A stretch of DNA of 64,000 bases from Ascarosepion bandense (lineage: Eukaryota > Mollusca > Cephalopoda > Sepiida > Sepiidae): the NCBI GenBank assembly GCA_037127315.1, contig JBBBDQ010001271.1, positions 674,501 through 738,500 of the forward strand, written 5' to 3'. The notes under the pieces are model-generated. The model did not search any database. It saw only the letters and a program-made list of their open reading frames with translations, and was not told the DNA's origin. Shown here piece after piece: positions 10,851 through 22,439 of the stretch. Numbering within the stretch: the first letter of the stretch is position 1; each line of letters opens with the position of its first letter. A program made the translations under genes and the position numbers.

Positions 10851-11093
10851 GTCAGTCAGTTAAGTGCCATACGTGATACACGCTTGGATGATCATGCCTC
10901 GAAAGACACAAGAATGACTGGGCAGAAGATTATCCCGCAGTAGGTTGCCATTGCGTTCTGCGTTAGACTGGTTGCCAGCCAAGGCTATAGAACCCAATCT
11001 GTCCTGTTATTTAACCCATAACTGGAGGGAAAAACGGATTAATACCTTTCCCAGGGGTATTTGTGCGTAAGTGAATGCAATGAATTCAACTGG
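10851..11093 (-). mobile_element. SINE-C copy 2 (minus, head truncated)
   Basis: Matches the reverse complement of copy 1 from GTCAGTCAGTTAAGTGCC (10851) through TTATTTAACCCATAACTGGA to the region just before the tRNA-like head, which is missing. With copy 1 it forms an inverted pair about 195 bp apart. Confidence 0.85.
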
Positions 11094-11115
11094 AAAAGCG
11101 ATTAAAAATTTTCCA

Positions 11116-11322
11116 CAGTAGACTGGTAATTCTATTTGCGATAGAATGGTTGTTGATAAAAGTCATTCCGACCTGCTATTCAAGCGATAGCTGGAGAGAG
11201 AAGAGATAAATTCCTACTCTTTCCAAGATTATTGGCGAGTAAGTGAATGCGACAAACTCGAGTGAAATTTGAACTCAGCTCCATGATCTCTAATGCTGAG
11301 CCAATAACACCACAACACACAT
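11116..11322 (-). mobile_element. SINE-C copy 3 (minus, diverged)
   Basis: Retains the head in reverse orientation (CCAATAACACCACAACACAC, 11301-11320) and the AGTAAGTGAATGC segment. The 3' part is truncated near 11116. Confidence 0.7.
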
Positions 11323-11639
11323 TCTCATGACCAGTAAAAGTAAAGTAAGTTTGAGGATGAATGACGCCATTCGCCATTCGATTTTTCAATCGATGTGGTG
11401 AATCAGCAAAAGTTTGACCAAGAATAAAAAATGGAACCAGCAGGCAGAAAACAGGAAGTGTCAATAGACAGTTTGAAGCTAAAAAGTATACAAAAAGTTG
11501 TCTACTTTTTTCAACAGCAAATGAGATGTGACAGTTTAGGACCTCAAATAAGAAGGATAGGTCTCTCTAACTCTCTCTCTCTCAACAAGAAATTAGTAAA
11601 TATTTGTCAAGAAAATATTCTACCTTACACTATGCGACG

Positions 11640-11640
<1 letters not shown>
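11323..11640. other. Stretch without recognised gene
   Basis: An open stretch at 11431-11643 has low-complexity serine and leucine parts and no recognised motif. Confidence 0.35.

Positions 11641-11726
<86 letters not shown>
11641..11726. repeat. (TA)n-(TG)n microsatellite
   Basis: About 44 bp of TA repeat followed by about 42 bp of TG repeat. Confidence 0.97.
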
Positions 11727-11730
<4 letters not shown>

Positions 11731-12560
11731 TTGGGAAGCAATCTTTCATTTGAACATCTTTTGTTAAAAACGACCGACAAGGAAGATGTTATTAATTTTT
11801 GATTTAATTTTTCCGTTATTCTTACAGGTTTTCTTCTTGCTGGAGATAAAGAATGTAAAAATGTTCCATAATTTTCGATTTTCCAAGCGCTTTCAACCTC
11901 TTCACGGGTCAATTTAAGGGTGATTTTTTTGGTTTTGTTATGACCTCATGTTTAACTGTAATGCAATTTTTTGTTTTAATGCTTTTTTTTGTTTTGTTTA
12001 TTTTAAGGAAAGTTCTTTAACGCTATCACATGATGCGCGTGACTAGGCATCGTGTGGGCGTCAATCTATTTTTTAACTTTTAAAACTCCATTTCCACTGT
12101 TAACTAAGGTAATGTTGATGCTAAGAGAAAATTGTTTATATATAGTGCCTCAGTCATAGCAAGTTACCTTTGATATAGTGATTTAAATAGTATTTTTGTA
12201 TTTTCAACGGAATTCATTTTAGGGTTTTTGTAAGTTATGGGTTAATAAATGTGTTTTATTGCACTATTATTACTAGTATTATTACTTGGTAGGTAGTAAG
12301 TAAAGCCAGAATACTGGAAAAATTAAATCAGAAATTAATAAAATCTTCTTGGTCGTTTTTAATGAAACATATATATTATTAATTATTACTTTAGAACATG
12401 TGCAAACTACAAACTACTACAAAATTGTACATTTTGTTTCGACATTGAAATAACAATGTTACATCAAGTAGTTAATAATGATGGTAAAATTTTATTTAAA
12501 AAAGGATTATCAAAAATACCACTTCCGTTTATTTTAGGATGTTGTTTCGTACAAGTGAAG
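11727..12560. other. AT-rich stretch without recognised gene
   Basis: No ORF or repeat boundary that I can support. Confidence 0.4.
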
Positions 12561-12589
12561 TAATATTAAAAAGTGGGGGAAAGAAAGAG

Positions 12590-13025
12590 GGAAGAAAATA
12601 TCAGAAAATAAGCTGAGAAATCAAGAAAAGCAAAAAAAAAAAAAAAGAGAGAGAAAAGGGGAAGATACAGAAGAAATAGAAAGTGAAGAGGAAAATAAGT
12701 GAGAAAATATAGAGAAGGAAAGAGCCAAAAGAAACGGTTAAGAGAAAGAAATTTGAAATTTTGGTCGGAGGGGATTTGAAGACATATTGACATCGGTTAC
12801 CCAGTGTCTGGGCTCAAATCTTTTGGCATTAAAAAAAAGAATTGTACGTCTATATAGAAAAGTGAAGGGGAAAATAAAGAGGAAAAAAGTGAATAAATGT
12901 AGAGAGGGGAGAAGGGGAGAGACAGTGGAAACAGCCAGGAGAGAGAAAATTTAAATTTTGGCCGAAGTGAATAGCAGATAGATATAGACATCGGTTACAT
13001 TGTTTCAAGTTAAATCTTTTGGCAT
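12590..13025. repeat. Purine-rich duplicated segment, period about 198 bp
   Basis: GACATCGGTTAC recurs at 12789 and 12987 (198 bp apart), each time preceded by a purine-rich block (AAGAGAAAG, AGAGAGAAAA) and followed by CAAATCTTTTGGCAT or TAAATCTTTTGGCAT. Two copies. Phe-rich open frames on the minus strand here are low-complexity artefacts. Confidence 0.8.
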
Positions 13026-13435
13026 AACAAAAAACAGAAAAAATTCTCCATGAAACGTAAAATAAAGGATATTTAAAAAAACATAAGATGAAGATATAAA
13101 TTCATTAGACCTACTATAACAAATTGGAAAGATAAAATAAATTTAAATTTAAATTTAAAATTTGAGATTTAAAATTAAAATTAAATTTCTTTTAAATTAA
13201 AACAAATTAAAACAATCTAATATTAAAAATAAACTAAACTAAAATAATATAATATAAATAAATAAAATAAAATAAATAATAATAATAATAAATATTAAAT
13301 AAGATTAATATCTGCTTATATATTTGAATTTTTTATTTGTTTAACATTATTATTTTTTTAATAAACAGATATTAATCGTTCAATATAAGAAATCTGGAGA
13401 ATAGCTATATAAAGATGAATTTGAACTTTCATGGG

Positions 13436-13515
13436 TCGATTGGTAAGATTCGTCTGATCTTAAAACGGCTTCTTCCCGGTATGGTGAGTATGCAGGTTCG
13501 ATTCCTGCCAGAAGT
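13436..13515 (+). mobile_element. tRNA-like SINE head or tRNA relic
   Basis: GGGTCGATTGGTAAGATTCG resembles an A box and GCAGGTTCGATTCCTGCC (about 13493-13510) a perfect T-arm with B box and 5-bp stem. The acceptor ends do not pair, so this is more likely a SINE head than a working tRNA. Confidence 0.45.
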
Positions 13516-13562
13516 TAAATATTTTTCAAACGATTTAGGTGAGTGGAAATTATAATGTACTC

Positions 13563-13565
<3 letters not shown>

Positions 13566-13622
<57 letters not shown>
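13566..13622. repeat. (CA)n-(TA)n microsatellite
   Basis: About 40 bp of CA repeat followed by about 16 bp of TA repeat. Confidence 0.95.
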
Positions 13623-13623
<1 letters not shown>

Positions 13624-14162
13624 TAACAGACTTTCAAATAAGATTATACATTAAAATAATAATGTTAAACAAATAATAATTGAAATATATTGTCTAATAC
13701 CAGTTTCGTATAATTCCGTAATATGTATATAATAAATATATATAAAAGCTGTCCTATAAAAATTAATATTGCATCCATTATTCTTTTATATTACAATTTC
13801 TATTATTTTGATCTTCAGACATGCAGAAATGTGATTGTAGTGAGATATGCAAAAATGTACTTAACTTATTTTGCATAAAGTCAAACGACTAGAAGTCAAT
13901 CGTAAGTCAGCACATGTGGCAATGCTACTATATTACATTAATCAGTTCAGGATGAAAATCAGAACTGATAGAAAGCGATTGCTTTCCGTAGATTTCAGCA
14001 AAAGGTGCGTGAGTGTTTGTTTTTGTCGCCTGCACAATATAGTACGGTCAATTGGGGAAGAGAACCATGACGTAATTCACCCCACCAAAAATTTGGAAAC
14101 GTTATGCCGTACTGCTCCGAATTCACGCCCGGAAATTTAATACGAATCTAAGGACAATACAG

Positions 14163-14257
14163 AGAATTCGAAAAGAGTTGAATGATATATCTAAAGAGTT
14201 GAATGATATATCCAAAGAGTTGGATGATATATCCAAAGAGTTGAATGATATATCATA
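14163..14257. repeat. 20-bp tandem repeat, about four copies
   Basis: The unit AAAGAGTTGAATGATATATC is repeated with single-base changes (TCTAAAGAG, TCCAAAGAG). Confidence 0.9.
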
Positions 14258-14359
14258 ACCTTTGGAGTGATCACTATTGATAGTGACGTTATGCCTTCAT
14301 TCAACTTTACACAGGGTCTAAGACTCATCACTATATCAAGCGCCTTTAGGATATAGTGC

Positions 14360-14690
14360 TGCCCTGGTTTAGCTGCTGGAAGACCTTTTATTTGGCAACA
14401 GGATTCTACACCATACAACACAAGCGGGAGAACACAGTCGTAGCTGTCAGAGAATTTCAGCAACCACCTCCTCCATCTGGCCACCTAACTCCCCAGATTG
14501 CAAACCCCTTGATTATTATGTGTAAAGCGCATTTAAGCGAGAGGCCAACAAAACTTCTTGTAACACTGAAAATGAACTGAAACCAAGGATTGTGGCAGCA
14601 TTTTCCAACTTAAACAAGGAGCTTCAATAGATTCCGAAATCGTCTGTAGGTCGTGTCTGAAGCCAATTGAATAAATTTAGTATTTAATAT
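14360..14690 (+). pseudogene. Tc1/mariner-type transposase C-terminal remnant
   Basis: Read across frames, the segment gives QQDSTPYNTSGRTQS (about 14398-14442), NSPDCKPLDYYV (about 14489-14524) and then REANKTSCNTENELK with IVAAFSNLNKE. In Tc1/mariner transposases QQDxAP precedes a PPNSPDxNPLDYY motif that holds the third catalytic residue. A stop codon replaces the Trp expected after QS, another the Trp after DYYV, and at least one frameshift separates the two motifs. The N-terminal half was not identified upstream, where 13871-14140 is open but without a clear motif. A dead copy, with family assignment fairly secure. Confidence 0.65.
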
Positions 14691-14699
14691 TTCAAGGTA

Positions 14700-15190
14700 T
14701 TTTTGCGTAATTTTGTTAAATATATCCGTTAAAATTAGAAGTCAGTGTTATTTTCATTTTTGCATAATTTAAGCGACAATTAATCAATCTTACTCTGTAT
14801 ATATAGTCTCATCTGAGAGACAAGCAGAATGTATTATTATTATTTCTGTTATTTAAATTCGTATTTTTTTTTTTCATCTCTTTCTAAATAAGGGATCTTA
14901 GAAAAGGCTCAGCTCGCACGACGATTGACTGAATAAAAAAACAATCAAAAGCCTTCTCATACTAAAAAGAATCATCTTATGGCTTAGAGGTTTAAAATAC
15001 CTGAATAACGTTGTTATGGAAACAACCATTCTTCTGAAAGGCGAGAAAACTATACAATGTGAACCGTGAATGGAAGAGAACGAATCATAGGGAAACGCTT
15101 GAAGTTAATAAAACTGTTCTGAAAAGATGCAAAACTTTATTACTTAATTTAATGCGAAAAAGATAAAGAACACTTTTTTTTAGTTCGAGT
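14700..15190. other. Stretch without recognised gene
   Basis: AT-rich, no supported feature. Confidence 0.35.
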
Positions 15191-15245
15191 CAGAAACTAA
15201 GATAATGATTTATTTAGCTGGGAGAATATTTTCCTAGATTTCAAA

Positions 15246-15352
15246 TACACACATACAAACACACAAACGCACAACACACACAGCACAGACACACACACAC
15301 ACATACACACACACATACACACACACACACACATACACACACGTGTGTGTGT
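15246..15352. repeat. Imperfect (CA)n microsatellite
   Basis: CACA tracts broken by T and G, ending in ACACGTGTGTGTGTG. It produces a Cys/Val-rich artefactual reading frame on the minus strand. Confidence 0.95.
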
Positions 15353-15401
15353 GTTTGTGCAAGTATTTTTATTCATCATAAATATCCCACTTAGACGCCT
15401 C

Positions 15402-15600
15402 TACGTGGTGTAATGGTTAGCAAGCTTGTATTACTACGAATAATTACAGTTGAATTGAATAGCGAGTTCGATCCTCACTGGAAGCCCCATATTTTCCATC
15501 CAATAATTTGGAAAACCGTTGTTGACAAGCGTTTTTTCAAATTGTGTATATTTGTCAACAACGGCTTTCCTAATTGTTTACTTAATTACCATATCAGACT
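15402..15600 (+). mobile_element. SINE-A copy 1 (tRNA-derived)
   Basis: GTGGTGTAATGGTTAGCA (A-box-like, about 15405-15422) and GAGTTCGATCC (B-box, about 15464-15474) form a tRNA-like head. A tail at about 15520-15575 contains the inverted repeat CCGTTGTTGACAA / TTGTCAACAACGG. A second copy sits at 35548-35670. Confidence 0.75.
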
Positions 15601-15749
15601 TTTTCTTCGTAACGTAAACGATGATAACCACAGACACGCAGACAAAAACATTAATATTTTTTTACAAAAATCAAATGTACAACAACTACGGACAGGACTA
15701 ATCTTCACTTCGCAATATCATCCGAGATTATGTAACACCGACTAATTCA

Positions 15750-16290
15750 AAGAAGAAAATTAAATTATCTATTATAAAAAATTCAACACTGCCGACCTCA
15801 TTATCGATAATAATAATAATAATTCACCTGCAAAACCTAAACTGCGTTGTTTTCGAATTTATATGTCCTTTGAAGAACTGTGTTCTCAATTATGCAAGTC
15901 CGTAAACAATTATATTGGCTAGATCATCACAAAATTGACGAAAAGATTGACCTTACACCTTTCCCACAATAGTTCCATCCAATCTCATTTAAACACACAT
16001 CGTGATCTTCCATGAACTATCCGTGATATCCTCATTGATAATACATAATAGCATTGCAGTGAACAAAACAGGATCTAGATTTAAAATTCAAATGCTAAGC
16101 ACTGACTCATTGATTTTGTTAGAAATTAAAAAGACTTTAATTTACAAACTTTAGTTAACACACACGCAAACAAAAGCGAATCCAAAGCAAAACTTGTAAA
16201 ATTTCACACCTTGATGCGAAATGTTTTTCGTCTAATAGAAAACTAGGAAACATCTAAAAACAAAAATTCAAAAAATCTTCAATTATCAGA
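15750..16290. other. Stretch without recognised gene
   Basis: AT-rich, no feature supported. Confidence 0.35.
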
Positions 16291-16294
16291 AACA

Positions 16295-16935
16295 AATTCT
16301 TTTACGGATCTTTTCACGAGCCAACGCTAAATCTGTTCGTCGTCCAATGAAAAGGCTAGAAACATATACAAGAGGGAATTCCCAAATGACCTTTTTAATC
16401 CCCACAAACAGAAGAAAAGACGGGGCAAATTCGCCTGTCGCCAGAGAGAATATGACAAGCCTATTAACACGTACCCTTGACAAACGTCAAGCGATCGTTA
16501 TTATTACCTTTATCTTTCTCCCTCACCTATTCTCACGGTTCACTTGTCTGTCTCTTTTTATACTTGATAACCGAACGGAACCATTTAAGACTGAGCGATA
16601 ACTTCAAAGACATTCCTACCCAACAATATCGCTCATACATGCATGCACACAAGTTACTACTACGAACTCTTGATACCCTTAACTCTTTACTACTGTTTTC
16701 TCATTAACGCTTAACATCTACCAATTCATGTTATTCTTTTCTGTTAATAAATTTCTATTCAGACATACACAAAGTATACTTTTATTTTTCCACAAATCCA
16801 CTTGCTGATAACCTTCTGATAATTCTGATAAAACCTTAAGCTGTGGGGATTGTCGGCTATGTTGTGAATTGGCCATGTACCAGACATGGTTGACTGTCTC
16901 TACAGTTGCAGTGGTGACCCCTCCTGTCACAATAT
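16295..16935 (+). mobile_element. LTR-like repeat (family LTR-x), copy b
   Basis: It shares, in the same order, CGTCCAATG, GGGAATTCCCAAATGAC, GTCAAGCGATC, a pyrimidine block, CAAAGACATTCCTA, TACGAACTCTTGATACC, an AATAAATTTCTATT polyadenylation-like segment and AACCTTCTGATAATTCTGAT with the copies at 23206, 29275 and 43275. The order of promoter-like and polyA-like parts fits a long terminal repeat. GGTGACCCC just downstream (about 16913) is reminiscent of sequence at Gypsy LTR borders. Confidence 0.6.
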
Positions 16936-16939
16936 CATC

Positions 16940-19150
16940 CACATGCAAAAAAAGATTAATAATTTGAGGCATTACTAATAAGAAAGAAAAATCTTACACT
17001 TAATAAGATCAATTATCAACCTGGTAACAGTATGTTTACCGTGTCCGAAACTTAATATACACAGGACTCTATGCACATAAACTTCCCACATGTTTATTTA
17101 GTAAAACAAAATTAATTCTTGATAATGGCTAAACGTATAGCCGAAAGTGCTCGAAAGTACAAAAGCTTTGGACAATTCTTATAATTTGAGTTCTAAAAAG
17201 AAAAAGATTTTACGAACACATGAAAAATTATATAAAAACTTAATGATAATACCTTGTCTGCCATTTTTAATGAAACCTTTATAAAAGAGAGATTTTTGCC
17301 CCAATACACAATACATATATATTTTGACTTTCTTAAAAGAATTTAGGGTGGATCATGAGTAATCGTTTTATTTTTCGTATTTTTCTTATAGTTTTTCTTT
17401 GGCAGTAACGTCCGTGACTGGTTCCTTTTATATTTATATTGTGTTTGTTTTTTATATATATTTTATGAGCTGAATGTGATGCTCGGAGCCCCTGCACAGA
17501 GACTGATTTTTTATTTTTATTTAACACTCTTAGAGTTCATGTCTATATAGAACAAATAGGAAAGAAATCTAATTTGAAACATACTGTGACAACATACACG
17601 AGTATACATCTAAGGATTATAAAGTTTGTTTCCAAACATAAGTAACAATGAGCCTAATGTTGAGGGAGTAAACAAACCTATAAAAATCTTACGAATAATA
17701 AAACCTCACTTGACGCTGACTGAACTTTTAAAAGCAGTGCACTCTCTCACTAAATTTAGAAACAATTTTCTGCATTTCATGAAGAAAACCTGGAACCAAA
17801 ATCGCACCCCCAAAAGTGGGATATATCGTGCAATAATTCACTGTAGAAACTAAAACATAACCGCCGAGATCCTTACATACATAGAGATATTTCAATCGGA
17901 TTCATTATGGTAAAGGTATTTATAAACATTGTATAAAATAGGCTCTTACCGTTCTATGAAAATCAACTCCACGCAACTCAGTTTCGCTTTCCTTCTCTTA
18001 AGTGGATAATGATGGCATATTGGCCATCAAACAACTCCAGGAGATTGTTTACTTCTCCCATAGAAAACTGTATACTTGCTATATGTACTTCACAGCAGCA
18101 TACAATCAAATTTGATAAAATAATTATATCGGTTTACAAAGTGGTGAAGACCATGATACTAGAAATCAGAGATTCAATCCATTTAATCGCTTCCTAGACT
18201 ATAATTTGATTATATACATGCACAAATGTGCACTGATCACTAAAACATTTTAATACCGTATCCAAAACGAATGACCTAATATAAAACCGCGTTTCTACTT
18301 ACCCTTCAGTGGCCAATGTACAGAGGATGATGGGATGATGGCTATGCTGAAGACATACACATTAATAGTTAAGACAAGAATCATGGCGCGTACCCTAAAT
18401 CCGTCAAAATAATTTATGATGTGGAATTTGTAACACTGTAAGTTTTCCTTATACACACACGTTAAAATAGTATCGAAGAGCCATGGATTCGAACCCCGGA
18501 ATAGATATAATAGTGAGTATTATTTTCTTTTTCTGGGGAAGAGCTAAAGGAATAGGCGCTGGATGTGGCCAGGAGAGATAGGGAAGAGGCGAAACACAAA
18601 ACATTCGCGAAATGACATCGGACGATATGATAACAATCGTACATAGACCAGATGAGAGGCTTGCTTTGCAAAGGGGAGAGAACCCTTTCTTCCTTGCTTG
18701 TTTCTTTTCCTCCCTTTATCTCTCAGGAGAGCGATAAGGAGCGATTGAAAATTGAATTGTCGGTTGATTCTGAAAAAGACCACCCACGTAAGGATGGAAA
18801 TTATAATTAACGCTGGCAGGTAAATGCACAAAGTCAACAAAATCTTGTCTCCAATCCTCCAGATCGACAAACATTAGCGCGAAATCGTAAGCGGGTGATT
18901 TAAGCCAGACACACAAAATTGACATTAGACTTTTATGGAGAAACATTTCGATTACTTACCGACGCACACCGTATTAAAACGTTTTTAACACAAAGGCAAC
19001 GGATTTGAAAAACGAGTCAGAAGGAGAAGAAAGAAGAGACCCATTAGAATCATTAGTCCACATAGACTGGCCTTCGCTACTGTCTTGTTATCTTTTTTCT
19101 TGTTCTTGTCTGTTTTCCTTATTTCTGCATTGTGCACTCAACCGGCTTTT
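16940..19150. other. Stretch with no supported feature
   Basis: A 75-codon open stretch at 17626-17853 is unrecognised. GGATTCGAACCCCGG (about 18484-18498) looks like a lone tRNA T-arm without an A box. No TIRs or coding domains seen. Confidence 0.35.
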
Positions 19151-19158
19151 GCTTTCAG

Positions 19159-19320
19159 CTGTCGAAGAATGCAGTACGAAGACGTCTGCTCCTTTGAGTC
19201 TGTAACTTACTCTGAAATCAGAAATTACAACGTGGCAGAGGGAAGTGAGAGATTTCGACGGATCACTGACATCTTCGATCACCTTTGGGACGGAACGGAA
19301 GCGAACAGCTGCAGACTCAG
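19159..19320 (+). CDS. Candidate internal exon, cysteine-rich extracellular (Frizzled-like?) domain
   Basis: A long pyrimidine tract ending GCTTTCAG (acceptor AG at 19157-19158) precedes 162 bp of open frame, and the segment ends CTCAG before GTGTGA (donor at 19321). The length is a multiple of three, so the exon is phase-symmetric. The 53 complete codons start CRRMQYEDVCSF and end TEANSCRLR. Cysteine spacing is C-x8-C-x37-C. Between the second and third Cys come YSEIRNYN, a Gly, and FDHLW. This resembles the first part of a Frizzled-type cysteine-rich domain (C-x7/8-C, then Y..I..N...G, then F..L, then C), as in Frizzled, ROR, corin and carboxypeptidase Z. Base composition is less AT-rich than the flanks. 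No neighbouring exon was found, so the parent gene is unknown and the domain call is tentative. Confidence 0.45.
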
Positions 19321-19329
19321 GTGTGATTA

Positions 19330-19770
19330 ACTTACGGCCAGTTAACGCACGCAACACACATAGATGCATGCCTGAGACTGGGGGGTGAAGTGGGTCATAA
19401 ATTAATAAATACTAAAATTAAAACAAAAACTTCTGTGTAGTGATCAGTTACAACATCATTTAGCGTAGATGATAAGGAAATAGAACATAGAAATGTCTAT
19501 GCTAGGGGTAGTTTCGCCCAATACCGCCATTTGCTACCAAATCAAAACATTAAGATAAAATCTCGTGTAAGTTCTCAAATAGTTTTGTAATATTGATATT
19601 TTCATAGAGATGCAACATGGCACCAAATTTATTCGGAAATATGTCGACTGTATACTGTATCGCTTTCTAAGATGAACGGTTAAAAATGACTCCGAAGAAA
19701 TAAAGCCTGTAGGTCTTAAGGAGACCCATCCTCACTCAAACCTCGTGGACTGGCGTTAAAGAATAACAAA
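19330..19770. other. Stretch without recognised feature
   Basis: Possible intron of the candidate exon; no supported feature. Confidence 0.3.
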
Positions 19771-19774
19771 AAAG

Positions 19775-21497
19775 ATAAGAGAAACCATATCACTGACAGA
19801 CTTGAATGGTGAAGAAAGAACTAGGGTCAAGTGGTTAATAGATGAGTATTGACCTCGCATTTAAATTACTGTAGGTTGCAGCCGTCAGGAAAGCAAGAAT
19901 AAGGAAGCGAGTTCCACAGGCGGGAAGTGCGAGGAAAGAAACTACAGAAGTAGAACTGTCGTCTGCATTTGGTTGATCTAACTGTGAATGGATGAGACCC
20001 AGTTGCCAGTTTGGTTGCACGTGTAAACACCTGTTGCAGAGGCACCAGTGTCTTAAGTTCGTTAGAGCAGAAGCCATGAAAGTATTTATAGAACAAACAA
20101 AGGGAAGCCACATACCATCGGTGGGAAAGTGGCTGGAGTCGAGGTGCCAAGTTGGTACCTATCACATTGCTAATTCTCCTTTGGAGCCTGTCAAGAACAC
20201 CAAAATGAACAGCAGGGACGCCTGACCATATATAGCAGCAGTATTCCATGCACGGACGAATGTTTGAATTGTATATATGCAGGATGGATTCAGGCGGGAA
20301 AAACATCCTGGCCCGACACAGTGACCCAACCTTCCTAGCAGTGAATTTAGCTATTGACTCAATGTAGTGGTTCCACTTGTAAGGCCGAAGAGGCGCAGTG
20401 TATTGCTCTCGGGGAGACTCGCTTGATCCATGCATATGGGAGGCAGGAAAGTTTGCCTGTGATGATTGACAGACAGTAGCTTGGTCTTAGACGCATTGAA
20501 ATTTACAAGCCTCTTCTTACCCCAATTCACCACAGAATGTAGATCACTCTTTAAGATCAGCAGCGAGATTATGTTTGTCCGCTACGCCGGGATTTTACTG
20601 ATGCGGTAGTAAATTGTGGTGTCATCTGCGTAGATGCCTACTTGGTTCTTGATCTCGTCTGGGAGGTCATTTATGAAAATAAGAAAGAGGGTCGAGCCTA
20701 GGATAGAGCCCTGAGGGTGACCAGCGTTTGTACAGTAGGATGTGGAAGCATGCCCATTCATGACGATCTTCATTATGCGGTTATGTAGGAAAGATTGGAT
20801 CAGATTTAGCAATCGTCCGGTAATACCGTAACCCCGTAGCTTGCATAGAAGGCCAGCGTGCCAAACCCTGTCAAAAGCCTTGGAGATGTCAAGAGCAACA
20901 GCACGAGCCTTGCCTGACTCATCAAGGGCCTGGAACATGTACTCCGTAATGGTAGTTAGCATGTCGGCCGTTGACCTGGCAAAGCGAAAGCCATACTGCT
21001 GGTCAGAGAAGAGTTTATGGGGCAGTAAGATGCTGTACTAATTCAGCATTAATAATGGCCTCGAACACCTTCCCGCAAATTGGTAGACGGCTGATAGGGC
21101 GATAGTTGGATGGATCCGAGGGTTCACCAGAGTTCTTAGATACAGAAACACAGGAAGCAGAAAGACAGTAGTTATACAGTTTAGAGAGGACAGAAGAGAG
21201 TTCAGAGGCACATTTCTTAAGGACAATCACCGGGATTCCATCACCACCGCTAGCCTTATGGGGGTCAAGTTTTGATATTACACGGGATACTACTGTCGGA
21301 GTAATGTATATATCGTACAGTTTAGCATTAGTTCTAATAGGAAAATCGAATGTGTATTCCAGATGAGTCAAATGTGAACTTGGATGAGAATCTGCGATCA
21401 CAGCACTCAGCCTTGCCCGCTGATGATGTGAGGACCTCAAATTCATTGATTAAAGGAGGGATAGAGGATTTGCTATTGTTCAGCACCCACAAGATGC
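19775..21497 (-). mobile_element. CR1/Jockey-like LINE, 5'-truncated copy
   Basis: This covers the region from the linker before the reverse transcriptase to the C-terminus of ORF2. Minus-strand motifs, 5' to 3' on that strand, are NYRPISRLPICGKVFEAI (about 21060-21110), LDISKAFDRVWHAGLLCKL (about 20840-20890), a PQGSILG motif (about 20700-20725), YADDTTIYYR (about 20600-20630) and the post-RT segment ending RLWNSLPYSCFPDG (about 19870-19915). Frameshifts break it into at least four open pieces. It is truncated at about 21497. The endonuclease domain is absent. Confidence 0.9.
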
Positions 21498-21499
21498 TT

Positions 21500-21985
21500 A
21501 CAATTTTACACTACATCAAACAAAAGGCAAGGACGGAAACTCCATACAATCCTGGAAAGAGCATTAACTGCTACTGCACAAGAAAAACCTATTTTCTTGA
21601 AAAATAGTTTTAAGAAAAAAATCAATTTCAATCAAGAGCTGCACTGGCTTCTCAGTCAATAAATGCTGAATGTTTCTTGACAAAGAAATGGCTAAAATTA
21701 CCATCACGATTTCTAACTTGAGAATTTTGATTTCATTCACAGTAAGAATACCTGCTTGATCGTACAGGCTCACCTTTAAGGGTCACGTTTCCCTTGAACC
21801 ATTAGTTGTAAGTCTTTTTGAAGAGCTTTTCAAGCAGTTCCTGATGCATATTTTTCCATTATAGGAATTTGATTACTACAAAAATGTCTAAATGGTTAAA
21901 TTTCGAAATATTGTATTTTTCTTTTTGGAAAAATTCAAGATTTTAACAACGAGTCTAAATTTGTGCCTTAGTTTTTTCGAAAGTA
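21500..21985. other. Stretch without recognised feature
   Basis: AT-rich, no supported feature. Confidence 0.35.
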
Positions 21986-21989
21986 AATT

Positions 21990-22435
21990 GTAAGTTTACA
22001 GTTTTGCAAACTAGGGATTTCAATGACTGCTGGACGATCACTTCAAAGATGAAAAAGAGGCTCGACTTAACAGAAATGTGGTTCTACAGAAGAATGCTAA
22101 GGATACAATGGACCGAGCACGTGAGCAACGACAAGGTGTTTGAGAAGATGCAAACGAGAAGAAAACTTATATTTAGCACCAGGAAGTGACAGCTGAAGTT
22201 CTTGTGACAAGTAATGAGGAAGGAGGGTTTAGAGAATTTAATATTCACAGGACAGATAGAGGGAAAGAGAGACAGGGGAAAGCAGAGCGAAACATATTTG
22301 ATGGGCTTAATCAAATAGATGGTGAAGAGGGGTTTGGGAGAGATACCAAGAGAAAAAACATTAAGAGTGACAACGAACATGTGCAAGTGGAAGTCCATGA
22401 TCACCTGACGGGCCAAGGTACATGAAGAAGAATGC
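21990..22435 (+). mobile_element. RTE-like LINE, 3' fragment
   Basis: Plus-strand motifs ITSKMKKRLDLTEMWFYRRM and LRIQWTEHVSNDKVFEKM, then in another frame VMRKEG and GLENLIF, are the post-RT region of the RTE family also found at 26845, 31720, 34955 and 39209. A stop at about 22187 and later frameshifts inactivate it. It ends with GTACATGAAGAAGAA, the family's (GAA)n tail. Confidence 0.8.
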
Positions 22436-22439
22436 CTGT

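Noticed and set aside
13436..13515. Functional tRNA gene
   Set aside because: T-arm is good but acceptor ends do not pair and the D-arm is poor; treated as a SINE head or relic.
15197..15379. Cys/Val-rich small protein
   Set aside because: Translation of a (CA)n microsatellite.
18544..18870. 108-codon minus-strand frame
   Set aside because: Has a hydrophobic stretch but no recognised motif, splice context or homologous copy.
19088..19369. 93-codon minus-strand frame
   Set aside because: Opposite strand of the candidate exon; splice signals and cysteine pattern support the plus strand.
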